From an uncultured Roseburia sp. (GTDB taxonomy: Bacteria > Bacillota > Clostridia > Lachnospirales > Lachnospiraceae), in contig CANONN010000016.1 of assembly GCA_947567625.1 (NCBI GenBank), forward strand, positions 1-61,845: DNA of 61,845 nucleotides, read 5' to 3'. Position numbers and translations under genes: made by a program. Shown here one piece after another: positions 35,415 through 43,212 of this stretch (positions are counted from its first letter, which is position 1; each line of letters starts with the position of its first letter). Under the pieces are notes generated by a model. The model saw nothing but the letters and a program-made list of their open reading frames with translations. It ran no database searches and was not told the DNA's origin.

Positions 35415-35627
35415 ATCGGGCCTCCCTCTGATACCTGTTCGTATGGCTTCACACTCGCATAGCGCAGGTTATTTCAAACCGGCGCCGTCTAAATACATGT
35501 ATAGTATACATCATATCCGGGAAATTTCCTCTCCATACGTGCACAATAATGAGAGTTTTTTAATAAATGGCTCCCACACTGCTGTAGCGTCCATTTTTTC
35601 ATAAAGCCTTGCACAGTTGCAATCCCT

Positions 35628-37292
35628 TTACCAGGGTCGCTGCCTGCCGCCATTTCCCATTTCCATTGTGCCCATAGCGGAGATATCAAGAGCTGATGCG
35701 TCAATCAGGGAGGACGCATCCTGCTTCTGACCGTCCAAGGTAGCGGGAATCGTACCGCACAGCTGCCCGCTGATGCTTTCCTGTCGGAGCGCGCAAAATT
35801 CTCTCAATGTTTGCATGCCTGTCTGAAATTCTTCATAGGAACAGAATTTGGTTGCGTCTTTTTCTACATAGGGTGCAATCATCGTTTCCACAGCGTCGAG
35901 CAGCTGACTGCAATAGCCGCTGTCAAAACAAATGGAAAGAAATTCCGCATAATACTGATGATACATGTCTTTGTACTGCGCGTCGCTGAAAATCCAGGCG
36001 ATCATCGGCCTGGACGCGAGCGTTCCCCCCGAAACAGGCGAATCTATCGGGTCATTGACAATCGCTGTGGCATCGCCTGCGCCCTCAAAACCGCCGAACG
36101 CAAGATTATAGTCCCACGGCAGCATGGAGAGCTGTCCGTCTTTTTCATAGAGATAGTAATTGTGTATCATAGAACCCGTGTAGCTGTCATAGTTACAGAC
36201 AAAGTTGTGAACCACAAAATAGCGGATTACCGCCTCCACATCGACAGCCTCCTCCAAATCTTCCCCGCGGTTCATTTTTCGCAGTGCCTCGATCAGACGG
36301 TTTTGGTCCGCGTCGGTAATATCGGTCTTGGCATTGTCAAATAGATTGGGATAACTGTCTGGGTCGTCATCGGTATAGACCAGAGCCACATCACTGCTGC
36401 CCATTCCACCGCCGGGCATCCCACCGCCAGGCATCCCACCGTTTTCCGGCTTTCTCCACATATCTTTTCCCTCTGCCGCATCCGTTTCTCCAAACTTACC
36501 CGGCGGTTTTGTTCCATCTGTCTCATTGACTTCTCCAGATTCATCCGGGATTTGAGTTCTCTCCGGTAGATCGGTTCTCTCTTCCCTTTCACTGTCTCCC
36601 GGTTTAAACGGCAGGTCGGTTTTCTCCGCCCCGTCGGCGTCTCCGGGCTTCCCGCGATTTTCTCCTCCGTCCATGCTCATACTGTCCGGTTTATAGAGTT
36701 CCCCGTAATCGCTGCCATAATTGCGCTCGAGAAAGGCTTCCTCCACGCACTCCACAGCCAGGTACAGGCCCCATTCCCCGCCGTTTACCGTGATATCCGC
36801 ATAACTGCAAAGCGGCGCGGCCACATCAAATTTCCGCATCAGCTGGTATGTCAAAAAATCTTTCGCATAGGTATTATCCTGTATAATATTATTCAGGCTC
36901 AGTTTATCGAGACCGTAATAACTCTTGGCATTGTCGTAGTGGTCGAATTCAATTTTAAAACTGTAACGGTTATTTTCGTAACGCTCCACCTGCGTCAAGG
37001 AGGTGTTGCCCTTTGCACGGATCGCCACATTGGAAAAGACCTCGCCATCAATTGTCACATCGCAGAGCGCATACTCTTTATCGGTGCAGGACGCCAGAAA
37101 TTCATCCCAATCGTCCATCGCGATATCAATCGTGTGAACGATTGCGGCATCAAATAGGCGCGACGCACAGTCGTTGCTTCCCCCCGCCTTTGCGATGCCC
37201 AAAGACGGCCCATTCATGAAAAGAACCGTAAGAATCAGGGCGAAGATGACAGCGGCGCAACAAATTTTGTCGATACTTTTGTGTGTTGACAT
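35628..37292 (-). CDS. cotH: CotH family kinase-like secreted protein
   Basis: 554 residues. N-terminal hydrophobic segment (residues about 9-33) acts as signal anchor. The CotH domain follows: VAIRAKGNTSL (nucleotide-binding strand), KIEFDHY, YGLDKLSLNN, LPWDYNLAFGG with the likely catalytic Asp. CotH proteins are atypical protein kinases of spore coats and cell surfaces. A roughly 90-residue Asp/Glu/Gly/Pro-rich insert ending in GGMPGGGMPGGGM (residues about 200-300) splits the domain. ATG at 37292 is five bases after GGAGG. It ends the VTC-DUF4956-CotH operon, a common trio in Clostridia. Confidence 0.9.
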   Translation of the reverse strand: MSTHKSIDKICCAAVIFALILTVLFMNGPSLGIAKAGGSNDCASRLFDAAIVHTIDIAMDDWDEFLASCTDKEYALCDVTIDGEVFSNVAIRAKGNTSLTQVERYENNRYSFKIEFDHYDNAKSYYGLDKLSLNNIIQDNTYAKDFLTYQLMRKFDVAAPLCSYADITVNGGEWGLYLAVECVEEAFLERNYGSDYGELYKPDSMSMDGGENRGKPGDADGAEKTDLPFKPGDSEREERTDLPERTQIPDESGEVNETDGTKPPGKFGETDAAEGKDMWRKPENGGMPGGGMPGGGMGSSDVALVYTDDDPDSYPNLFDNAKTDITDADQNRLIEALRKMNRGEDLEEAVDVEAVIRYFVVHNFVCNYDSYTGSMIHNYYLYEKDGQLSMLPWDYNLAFGGFEGAGDATAIVNDPIDSPVSGGTLASRPMIAWIFSDAQYKDMYHQYYAEFLSICFDSGYCSQLLDAVETMIAPYVEKDATKFCSYEEFQTGMQTLREFCALRQESISGQLCGTIPATLDGQKQDASSLIDASALDISAMGTMEMGNGGRQRPW

Positions 37293-37305
37293 GATAACCT
37301 CCAAA

Positions 37306-37977
37306 TCAGCCCATATAGTCGCCGTTATAGCTTACGAGCACCGCGCGTCCCACTCCGTCGATCTCTGAGAGAACATTGATAAAATCCGTGTTGTCTTCTC
37401 TCATACGGATTTCTATATTCAGCTCGATCAAGCCTTTTTGTGCCGTTTTGCTTTTTACCACGCAGCGTTTCGTCTGATTGCGCAGAAATTCCATTGCCTT
37501 TCCTTCACTGTCGTGATCGTCGCAGCAAATCACAACCATGTAAGGATTGACGTGCGATTTTTGATTGGCAAATAAGATCAAAACCAGGCCGATGGCAGCA
37601 CTGCCACACACGGCCAGCGGTATCATGCCCGCCGCCAAAACAATGCCCGCTGCGATCGACCAGAACAGAAACGCAATGTCGAGCGGTTCTTTGATTGCGG
37701 TGCGGAAACGGACGATCGACAGCGCGCCGACCATGCCCAGCGACAGCACGATATTCGATGTTACCGCAAGAATCACCAACGTAGTGATCATGGTAAGCGC
37801 GATCAGTGTAACGCCAAACGAAGACGCATACATCACGCCGGAATAAGTTCTCTTATATACCAGAAATATCAACATGCCGATGCAAAAGGCGAGCGTCAGA
37901 GCCAGCGCCATATCCAAGATTGTGACAGCAGAAAAATTTTCTAAAAAACTTGATTTAAAAATGTCCTGAAATGTCAT
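37306..37977 (-). CDS. DUF4956 membrane protein
   Basis: 223 residues with four membrane spans in the first 130 residues and a cytoplasmic C-terminal domain of about 90 residues. The stretch GMVGALSIVRFRTAIKEPLDIAFLFWSIAAG is the DUF4956 signature. Function is unknown; it is repeatedly found beside VTC-type polyphosphate polymerases and CotH proteins, as here, which suggests a shared cell-surface or polyphosphate role. ATG at 37977 follows AGAGGA. It is 20 bases after the VTC gene and 13 bases before cotH. Confidence 0.9.
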   Translation of the reverse strand: MTFQDIFKSSFLENFSAVTILDMALALTLAFCIGMLIFLVYKRTYSGVMYASSFGVTLIALTMITTLVILAVTSNIVLSLGMVGALSIVRFRTAIKEPLDIAFLFWSIAAGIVLAAGMIPLAVCGSAAIGLVLILFANQKSHVNPYMVVICCDDHDSEGKAMEFLRNQTKRCVVKSKTAQKGLIELNIEIRMREDNTDFINVLSEIDGVGRAVLVSYNGDYMG

Positions 37978-37997
37978 TATTTCCTCTCCTTCCCATG

Positions 37998-38669
37998 CTA
38001 CCCGTACATCCGGCAGACGGCGTATTTGGAAAACGCCGTGCTGTGCCGACCTTGCAGCCAGACAATATCCCTTATCACTGACGGCAAAAATTCATCCCAC
38101 TTTACTTCCAGAATCCTTGCGGCGTCTCCGGCCGGAACTGTGGCGCCGCAAGGATTTAAAAAATCCGTCCGCCGCATCCCCGTCCGTATATTATAATCCA
38201 AGGTAACGCGCACATTTCCGGGGGCATATACAAACGCGTCTCTGGTATACTCTACAATGGTTTTGGGCCGGATTCCCTGTGTCTGCATTTTAAAATACAA
38301 CTCCTGCACCAGGGGCTTTTGGTTTTCTGAAAGAAGATTCATCTCACCGTCGATCACTGCCCTGGCCTCGGCAGCGGACAACGGTGCGCTTACTTTATGG
38401 CAGAGACCGTCTATCTTGCTTTTCTTTTCCAATAAAATAAAAGAGAGGTCTCGATTGTAGCAGCGCAGGCGAAATTTTTCACGCCTGCCAACACCGTTTC
38501 TTTTCTCTTGCAGCGCCCGGTCACGCATGTCGTCAAAATACAGACTGCTCACATCATAAGTACCGTCTATTGCATGAGAATCGGCTGCCAGCACTGCTGC
38601 CAGCCTGGCGCGCAGCACAAGCATATCGGCATAGTTGATTTCGTGTTTCCACTCATGGCGAAATTTCAA
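37998..38669 (-). CDS. VTC domain protein (polyphosphate polymerase-like)
   Basis: 223 residues, all of it a VTC domain, the tunnel-shaped triphosphate-tunnel fold that makes polyphosphate from ATP in yeast vacuoles. Visible basic and acidic tunnel residues: RHEWKHEI, YFDD, RREKFRLRCYN, LEKKSKIDG, RVTLDYNIRTG, ILEVKWDEFLP. The start is TTG at 38669, nine bases after AAAGGA; no ATG fits. It is the first gene of the VTC-DUF4956-CotH operon and is preceded by an operator also found before the response regulator gene (38701-38732 and 40710-40741). Confidence 0.87.
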   Translation of the reverse strand: MKFRHEWKHEINYADMLVLRARLAAVLAADSHAIDGTYDVSSLYFDDMRDRALQEKRNGVGRREKFRLRCYNRDLSFILLEKKSKIDGLCHKVSAPLSAAEARAVIDGEMNLLSENQKPLVQELYFKMQTQGIRPKTIVEYTRDAFVYAPGNVRVTLDYNIRTGMRRTDFLNPCGATVPAGDAARILEVKWDEFLPSVIRDIVWLQGRHSTAFSKYAVCRMYG

Positions 38670-38700
38670 GCTTTCACATCCTTTCTCTTGTTTTGACCAT

Positions 38701-38732
38701 ATGATAGCAGGGCAGCCTTAGTTTAAACTTAG
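38701..38732 (-). promoter_or_regulatory. Promoter and operator of VTC-DUF4956-CotH operon
   Basis: The 17-base sequence CTAAGTTTAAACTAAGG (minus strand, 38732-38716) holds CTAAG twice at 11-base spacing, the direct-repeat form used by OmpR-type regulators. Nine bases on is TATCAT, a -10 box (38706-38701). No -35 consensus is present, so activation by a regulator is expected. The site at 40710-40741 has the same layout. Confidence 0.75.
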
Positions 38733-38748
38733 TTCATCACAATTACTT

Positions 38749-39993
38749 TTAAAACCGCACCGTAATCACAACCCTATCCGGCATTTTTTCATAGTGAGCG
38801 GTAATATCGGCTTTGTGCGTCCTGGCAACCGCCTGTGCCACCGATAATCCAATCCCGTAACCGCCCGTTTTTTGTGTGCGGGCTCCATTATCGCGGTAAA
38901 AGCGGTCAAACAATTTCTCTGCCGGCGCTTCCGGCAGGCTTGCGCAGCTATTTTCTACCTGCAATATGATATGCTTGCCTTTTTGTTGCAGACTGACTGA
39001 CACGCTGCCGCCAGGATTCGTATATTTTACGGCATTGTCGAGCAGGATAGAAAGAAGCTGTGAGAGCTGCTCACGGTTGCCGTGGAGTGTGATGTCCGAC
39101 TGAATGTGCGATTGCAGGGTGACGCCGCCAAGTTTCAGCGATTCCGCAAAATCCTGCACGCGCTCTGCGGCAAGTTCGCCAAACCGGATGTCCGACATCG
39201 ACGGCTCCGCCGCATGCTCCTCCATTTTCGCGAGAAGCAGCAGATTTTTTGTCAGACCGTCTAACCGCGCGGTTTGTTCCCTTATGTTCCGGCTCCATTT
39301 GCTCGCGCCATGATACAGCTCCATCGCCTCGGTATTGGCAAGAATAATGGCCAGCGGCGTCTTGATTTCATGGCCCGCGTTTGTGACAAACTGCTTTTGT
39401 TTTTCCATGCTCTCCACAATCGGCCGTATGGCCTTTTTCGAGAGCATCATAACGAAAGGCAGCATTAAGAGCCAGACAACAATGCCGATTCCGGCGGAGA
39501 GCAGCAACACTCTCGCATAAGAGAATATTTCGTTGGAAGTGTCGAGAAATACCAGCACCGTCTGGCGGCTGTCCGGGGTGTTTTGCACCCGGTATCGGTA
39601 TATGCCCGCTCTTCCCGTCTTCCTTTCCTTTCTGAATATATCCAACGCAAGTTGCTGCGCGCCTGCCTCATCGACTTGCGCCGTGCGGCTTACATCCGTG
39701 CCGATCACCTGCCCGTCCTCATTGAGCCGCACGACAAAAAAATTGGACGATAAGAATACATCGCGCTCGCTCTTGGGCCTTAATCCAAAGTCGGGCGGCG
39801 GCATGGGTTCCTGCGGCTTAGGCAGATGCCCAAAGTCTCCCTCCGCCTCGGAGAGCATAGACAACGTTTGATTCACCTCGTCTCTGACCATTGCGATATT
39901 GATAAGATTGATCGTGCCCAGCAGGATCAAAAGCAGCACGGAGACAGCCGCCATGGAGGTGACGACGAACCTCCTTTGCAGTGTTCTAATCAT
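38749..39993 (-). CDS. Sensor histidine kinase
   Basis: 414 residues. Two membrane spans (residues about 8-32 and about 150-172) flank a short extracellular domain. The HATPase and dimerisation motifs are intact: H box FVTNAGHEIKTPLAI with the phospho-acceptor His, N box LLDNAVKYTNPGG, and G box GGYGIGLSVAQAVA. ATG at 39993 overlaps the stop of the response regulator (ATGA), so it is translated with it. Its target operon is probably VTC-DUF4956-CotH, which lies directly downstream and shares the operator. Confidence 0.93.
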   Translation of the reverse strand: MIRTLQRRFVVTSMAAVSVLLLILLGTINLINIAMVRDEVNQTLSMLSEAEGDFGHLPKPQEPMPPPDFGLRPKSERDVFLSSNFFVVRLNEDGQVIGTDVSRTAQVDEAGAQQLALDIFRKERKTGRAGIYRYRVQNTPDSRQTVLVFLDTSNEIFSYARVLLLSAGIGIVVWLLMLPFVMMLSKKAIRPIVESMEKQKQFVTNAGHEIKTPLAIILANTEAMELYHGASKWSRNIREQTARLDGLTKNLLLLAKMEEHAAEPSMSDIRFGELAAERVQDFAESLKLGGVTLQSHIQSDITLHGNREQLSQLLSILLDNAVKYTNPGGSVSVSLQQKGKHIILQVENSCASLPEAPAEKLFDRFYRDNGARTQKTGGYGIGLSVAQAVARTHKADITAHYEKMPDRVVITVRF

Positions 39994-40664
39994 TTTGTTT
40001 CCTCCAGCATATAGCCGACATTTCGCTTCGCCTGTATGGAGACATTGGCGCAAAGCGCCGCCAGCCGCTTGCGGAGATAGGAAATATATACCCATACAGT
40101 CCCGATCTCGGCATCCGTGTCATATCCCCATACTTTAGTCAGCAGTTCTTCCGTTGAGAGATAAATGCCCTGGTTTAACATGAAAAGCTCCATCATCTGG
40201 TACTCCAGCTTCGGCAGCACAAAAGTTTGTTCCCCGCAGCTTAATTGATAATTTTTCATGTTGAGTGAGAGATTGCCGCATGTTAAAAGGTCAGGCGTAA
40301 AATTCTCTTTGCGGCGCAGCATGGCGCGGATGCGGGCAAGCAGCTCACCCATGGCAAACGGCTTCGCCAGATAATCGTCGGCCCCCATATCCAGGCCCTC
40401 GATCTTGTCTTCGATCTCCGCTTTGGCCGTGAGCAAAAGAATCGGCGTATGATTCCCCTCACGCCGCAGGGTTTGCAGCACCGACAACCCGCTCATGCGC
40501 GGCATCATAATGTCGAGTATGATGCCGTCGTATTGCTCCGCCCGGGCATATGCCAGGGCGTCGGCGCCATCGTAAACGGCATCCACATGATATCTGTGAT
40601 AGGTCAGGATATCGACGAGAGCCTCCGACATGGCGAGCTCATCTTCCGCATATAAAAGCCTCAT
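39990..40664 (-). CDS. OmpR-family response regulator
   Basis: 224 residues. Receiver domain with acidic pair ED at residues 7-8, phospho-acceptor Asp in GIILDIMMPRMSG (about residue 51), Thr in LLLTAKAE and Lys in LAKPF. The C-terminal winged-helix domain ends VWVYISYLRKRL...VGYML. ATG at 40664 is nine bases after GGAGG. The promoter (40710-40741) carries the same repeat as the promoter of the VTC operon, so the regulator probably controls both its own synthesis and that operon. Confidence 0.95.
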   Translation of the reverse strand: MRLLYAEDELAMSEALVDILTYHRYHVDAVYDGADALAYARAEQYDGIILDIMMPRMSGLSVLQTLRREGNHTPILLLTAKAEIEDKIEGLDMGADDYLAKPFAMGELLARIRAMLRRKENFTPDLLTCGNLSLNMKNYQLSCGEQTFVLPKLEYQMMELFMLNQGIYLSTEELLTKVWGYDTDAEIGTVWVYISYLRKRLAALCANVSIQAKRNVGYMLEETK

Positions 40665-40709
40665 CTAATGTCACCTCCACAACTATTTCGTACTGACGTA
40701 TGATATTCT

Positions 40710-40741
40710 ATCTTAGCATTGATACCTTAATTTAAACTTAG
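40710..40741 (-). promoter_or_regulatory. Promoter and operator of the two-component system
   Basis: Minus strand CTAAGTTTAAATTAAGG (40741-40725), identical in 16 of 17 positions to the site before the VTC operon, then nine bases and TAAGAT (-10, 40715-40710). Same spacing in both promoters points to one regulator, most likely the adjacent OmpR-type protein acting on itself. Confidence 0.75.
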
Positions 40742-40762
40742 CAGTGTATCATCCATAATAAC

Positions 40763-40808
40763 AAAATCCGCCCGATTGAACGTTTGCCGGCGGCAAAGGG
40801 CGGATTTT
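40763..40808 (-). terminator. Hairpin terminator, core of the GTAAC element
   Basis: AAAATCCGCCC (40763-40773) pairs with GGGCGGATTTT (40798-40808), 11 perfect pairs enclosing TTTGCC-GGC-GGCAAA, with a nine-base bulge on one side. The architecture matches the cores at 34331-34375 and 61422-61467. On the minus strand the outer stem ends in TTTTG, suited to end the acetyltransferase transcript. Confidence 0.75.
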
Positions 40809-40867
40809 CCGCTATTTTTTCTATTGTAACAGAAAGAAGTTATAGCGTTGTAGTGTATTCTTTTTTC

Positions 40868-41434
40868 TTACTCCTCATCGACCGGCCGCATCACGCGGCA
40901 GGGATTTCCGACGGCGACAACATTGGCCGGAATATCCTTTGTCACAACGCTGCCAGCGCCGATTACCGTGTTATCACCGATCGTAACCCCCGGCAAAATG
41001 ATGGCTCCCGCGCCAATCCAACAGTTTCTTCCAATGTGGACCGGCCGGTTGTACTGGTACAACTGTTCCCGAAGCTTCGGCGCAATCGGGTGCCCGGCCG
41101 TGGCAATCGTTACATTCGGCCCGATCATTGTATAGTCGCCGATATAAATATGGGTGTCATCGACACAGGTCAAATGGTAGTTTGCATAGACCATATCCCC
41201 AAAATGGCAGTGATGACCGCCAAAATTGGCATAGAAAGGCGCTTCGATATATACCCCCTCCCCGCAGTCGCCGAGCATACGCTTGAGCATTTCTTTTCTT
41301 TTTTCTGTCTCCGACGGTTTCGTCAGGTTGTAGTCGCAGATCATGTCCTGATAGACGACCTGCTCCTCCACAATCTCTTTTTCCAAAGGCAGGTACAGTT
41401 CCCCACTGTGCATTTTTTCTTTCATTTCGCTCAT
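40868..41434 (-). CDS. Sugar O-acetyltransferase (maltose/galactoside type)
   Basis: 188 residues. Left-handed beta-helix acetyltransferase of the maltose/galactoside O-acetyltransferase family: N-terminal MSEMKEKMHSGELYLP, FGGHHCHFGDMVYANYHLTCVDDTHI, IGPNVTIATAGHPI with the catalytic His, then hexapeptide repeats (IGRNCWIGAGAIILPGVTIGDNTVIGAGSVVTKDIP) and GNPCRVMR. It moves acetyl from acetyl-CoA to a sugar. The start is ATG at 41434, six bases after GGAG; a frame extended to 41545 lacks homology. The gene stands alone. Confidence 0.92.
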   Translation of the reverse strand: MSEMKEKMHSGELYLPLEKEIVEEQVVYQDMICDYNLTKPSETEKRKEMLKRMLGDCGEGVYIEAPFYANFGGHHCHFGDMVYANYHLTCVDDTHIYIGDYTMIGPNVTIATAGHPIAPKLREQLYQYNRPVHIGRNCWIGAGAIILPGVTIGDNTVIGAGSVVTKDIPANVVAVGNPCRVMRPVDEE

Positions 41435-41730
41435 AATTTTCTCCATTTCTGCGCTGCTTTTTGCGCATATCGAGTTTGTGTCTGCGCACGAATTGATTTT
41501 ATGTGTATGTCGTTTGCCGGGCGCTGGCACACGATCTGCACCCAATTCTTTCTAATATCACGTTTCCTATACATTTTCGTGGTTTATAAGAACCCTGTTC
41601 CCTTGATAGTATAACACAGAATAATAGACAGCAGTTGTAAAAAATATATTTTTACCGGCCACATTTCGGTAACGTAGCAGGTCGGCTCGTACGAACTGTT
41701 ACAGTATAAGATAAAAATAGGCTTCATCAA

Positions 41731-41799
41731 ATAGTATAAAACTGATCAGATATATAGTATAAAACTAATAAGATATATAGTATAAAACTGATAAGATAT
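41731..41799. repeat. Three 23-bp tandem repeats
   Basis: Units at 41731-41753, 41754-41776 and 41777-41799, each of the form ATAGTATAAAACTgATcAGATAT with one or two changes. On the minus strand each holds TATACT, a -10-like box. They lie in the 530-base gap between the VOC gene and the acetyltransferase gene, which otherwise contains a terminator (41821-41852) and no gene that I can support. Possible regulator sites or simple slippage repeats. Confidence 0.8.
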
Positions 41800-41820
41800 T
41801 ATGTAAGTAGCCATACATAG

Positions 41821-41852
41821 AAAACGCCTACACTTCAAAATGAAATGTAGGC
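41821..41852 (-). terminator. Terminator of the VOC gene
   Basis: GCCTACA (41826) pairs with TGTAGGC (41852), continued inward by TTC/GAA, with T run on the minus strand (AAAA at 41821-41824). It is 115 bases downstream of the VOC stop. Confidence 0.65.
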
Positions 41853-41966
41853 ATCATCTGCATTCAATTTTAGATATTTCACCTGTCTGCTTGACAGGGG
41901 GCATATCAGCAGCTCCATTGCATGTAAAAGCGGATATACCTTGGTGTTTTGATATAAAACCGCCCC

Positions 41967-42548
41967 TCAATCCCCGATATCCGTGTGACCCTGCTCAAAT
42001 TCCCACTGCAGGCCGTATTTATCAATAAAATAAAAATATTTTGTATTGCCCAGTATATCTGCCGCCTTCTGCTTGGCCGCGGCATCCTGCTCCTTGGCTT
42101 CATCAAAATAATAAAAATCAGATACTTCCGTTTTACTGATCTGATAGACCTTATAATCCTCCGTCGTGTTAATCAGTGTCACATCGGGCTGCGCTTTGAT
42201 ATACGCGAACGCCTCCTCAATATTGATCACCTTTAGCGCAACGTGTCTGGCCCCGCTGATGTCATTCGCCTGGAAAATCACAGGTTCCTGTCTCCCCTTT
42301 GGATGATGATAGCACATCAGCTCAATGGTAAACTTCGTACCTGGCACATCCATAAATCCGATGGAAACCTCCGCCTCCTTGGCTTCCTTAATAAATCCTC
42401 CTGCCTGAAAGAAGCCCTCGTTTTTCCAATGCGGTATATATTGATTGGGCACAGCTCCCAAGATACGCTCATAATATCGAAACGCTTCCTCCACATCATC
42501 CACAAAGATGCATACATGCGACAATCCGGTAAAAATTGGTTTATCCAT
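41967..42548 (-). CDS. VOC (glyoxalase/bleomycin resistance-like) protein
   Basis: 193 residues, two babbabb halves. Possible metal ligands in the usual places: His11 (GLSHVCIF), Glu in KFTIELMCYHH, His in ARHVALKV, and Glu in LQWEFEQG. The first half resembles extradiol dioxygenase/methylmalonyl-CoA epimerase-like VOC proteins. The substrate is unknown. ATG at 42548 is five bases after GGAGG. The open frame extends 51 codons further upstream through two hairpins; it has no homology and is not counted as coding. Confidence 0.85.
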   Translation of the reverse strand: MDKPIFTGLSHVCIFVDDVEEAFRYYERILGAVPNQYIPHWKNEGFFQAGGFIKEAKEAEVSIGFMDVPGTKFTIELMCYHHPKGRQEPVIFQANDISGARHVALKVINIEEAFAYIKAQPDVTLINTTEDYKVYQISKTEVSDFYYFDEAKEQDAAAKQKAADILGNTKYFYFIDKYGLQWEFEQGHTDIGD

Positions 42549-42561
42549 TCTAACCTCCATT

Positions 42562-42650
42562 CCGAGAACGTTTACGTTCGAGGAACCGCAGGAGAAATCT
42601 GCAAATGCAGTTTCTCCTGTCGGATCAGGGCTTATTTGTGACGTTCTCGG
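42562..42650 (-). promoter_or_regulatory. Nested hairpin in the VOC gene leader
   Basis: Outer arms CCGAGAACGT (42562-42571) and ACGTTCTCGG (42641-42650) are a perfect 10-bp inverted repeat; inside, CAGGAGAAA and TTTCTCCTG arms with a CTGCA/TGCAG extension form a second strong stem (42589-42619). The element ends 14 bases before the VOC start codon. It may be a cis-acting RNA or a dispersed repeat; which one cannot be told from a single copy. Confidence 0.6.
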
Positions 42651-42678
42651 CACAACATAGCCAACGCGAACAAGTTCA

Positions 42679-42717
42679 CGTGTGCTAAAATCAGCTATCA
42701 AGCTGATTTTTCACACG
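42679..42717 (-). terminator. Hairpin downstream of the Cys-rich small gene
   Basis: CGTGTG...CACACG closes AAAATCAGCT-ATCA-AGCTGATTTT, a ten-pair stem. It lies 27 bases after the stop of the gene at 42744. The A/T-rich top makes it a modest terminator in either direction; it could also be part of the VOC leader. Confidence 0.5.
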
Positions 42718-42743
42718 ATTCTCCTTCCCACTCACCTCAATGC

Positions 42744-42935
42744 TCAGATGATTCCTTTATCGCGGCACAATGCCTCTATGCTTCTGTCATAGGTAGCTTC
42801 CGCCTCTGCCGAAAAGAAACAGCCCGGCACTCCCTCGTTGTGATCTCTGTGGTGCGCCACACATTCGCAGCATTTGCCGTGTCTGGGACAATCATAGGTA
42901 CAGGGGCAAGGTCTGGTGTTACTGCAATTCGCCAT
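42744..42935 (-). CDS. DUF6485-like small Cys-rich protein
   Basis: 63 residues with eight cysteines: CSNTRPCPCTYDCPRHGKCCECVAHH at the N-terminus and a lone Cys pair further on. The pattern and length fit the small DUF6485 family of Clostridia; function unknown, likely metal binding. ATG at 42935 follows GGAGG by eight bases. A TATAAT-like -10 lies at 43043-43048 on the minus strand, within the 270-base gap to rpoC; no clear -35. Confidence 0.8.
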   Translation of the reverse strand: MANCSNTRPCPCTYDCPRHGKCCECVAHHRDHNEGVPGCFFSAEAEATYDRSIEALCRDKGII

Positions 42936-43140
42936 AATCGTTTCCTCCTTCTATAAAAAATATCTCACTTCACCGTCATTTAAGTTTCCATTGCTATAAA
43001 CTAAAATGTTTATCCAAACTTTCAGGTGATAGAATTCTTTTCATTATAACAGAAAGTTTGCGGTTTGTGGAAACATGGTATATTTTGTGCTTTTAGGGGG
43101 ATAAAGCTTGTTACTCAAATTTCTCACAGAACCGCACGCG

Positions 43141-43182
43141 AAAAAGGAGGCTGCGCACGACTTACTTCGTGCACAGCCTCCC
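43141..43182 (-). terminator. Terminator of rpoB-rpoC
   Basis: Minus strand GGAGGCTGTGCACGA, loop AGTAAG, TCGTGCGCAGCCTCC, then five T. A 15-pair GC-rich stem with one wobble pair, 32 bases after the rpoC stop. Confidence 0.92.
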
Positions 43183-43212
43183 TCAGATACGCTTTACAAA
43201 GGGACTTCAACC

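Noticed and set aside
41731-41799. CRISPR-like array
   Set aside because: Repeats are directly adjacent without spacers and no cas gene is present.
42549-42701. 51-codon extension of the VOC protein
   Set aside because: It runs through strong hairpins and has no VOC similarity; GGAGG supports the start at 42548.
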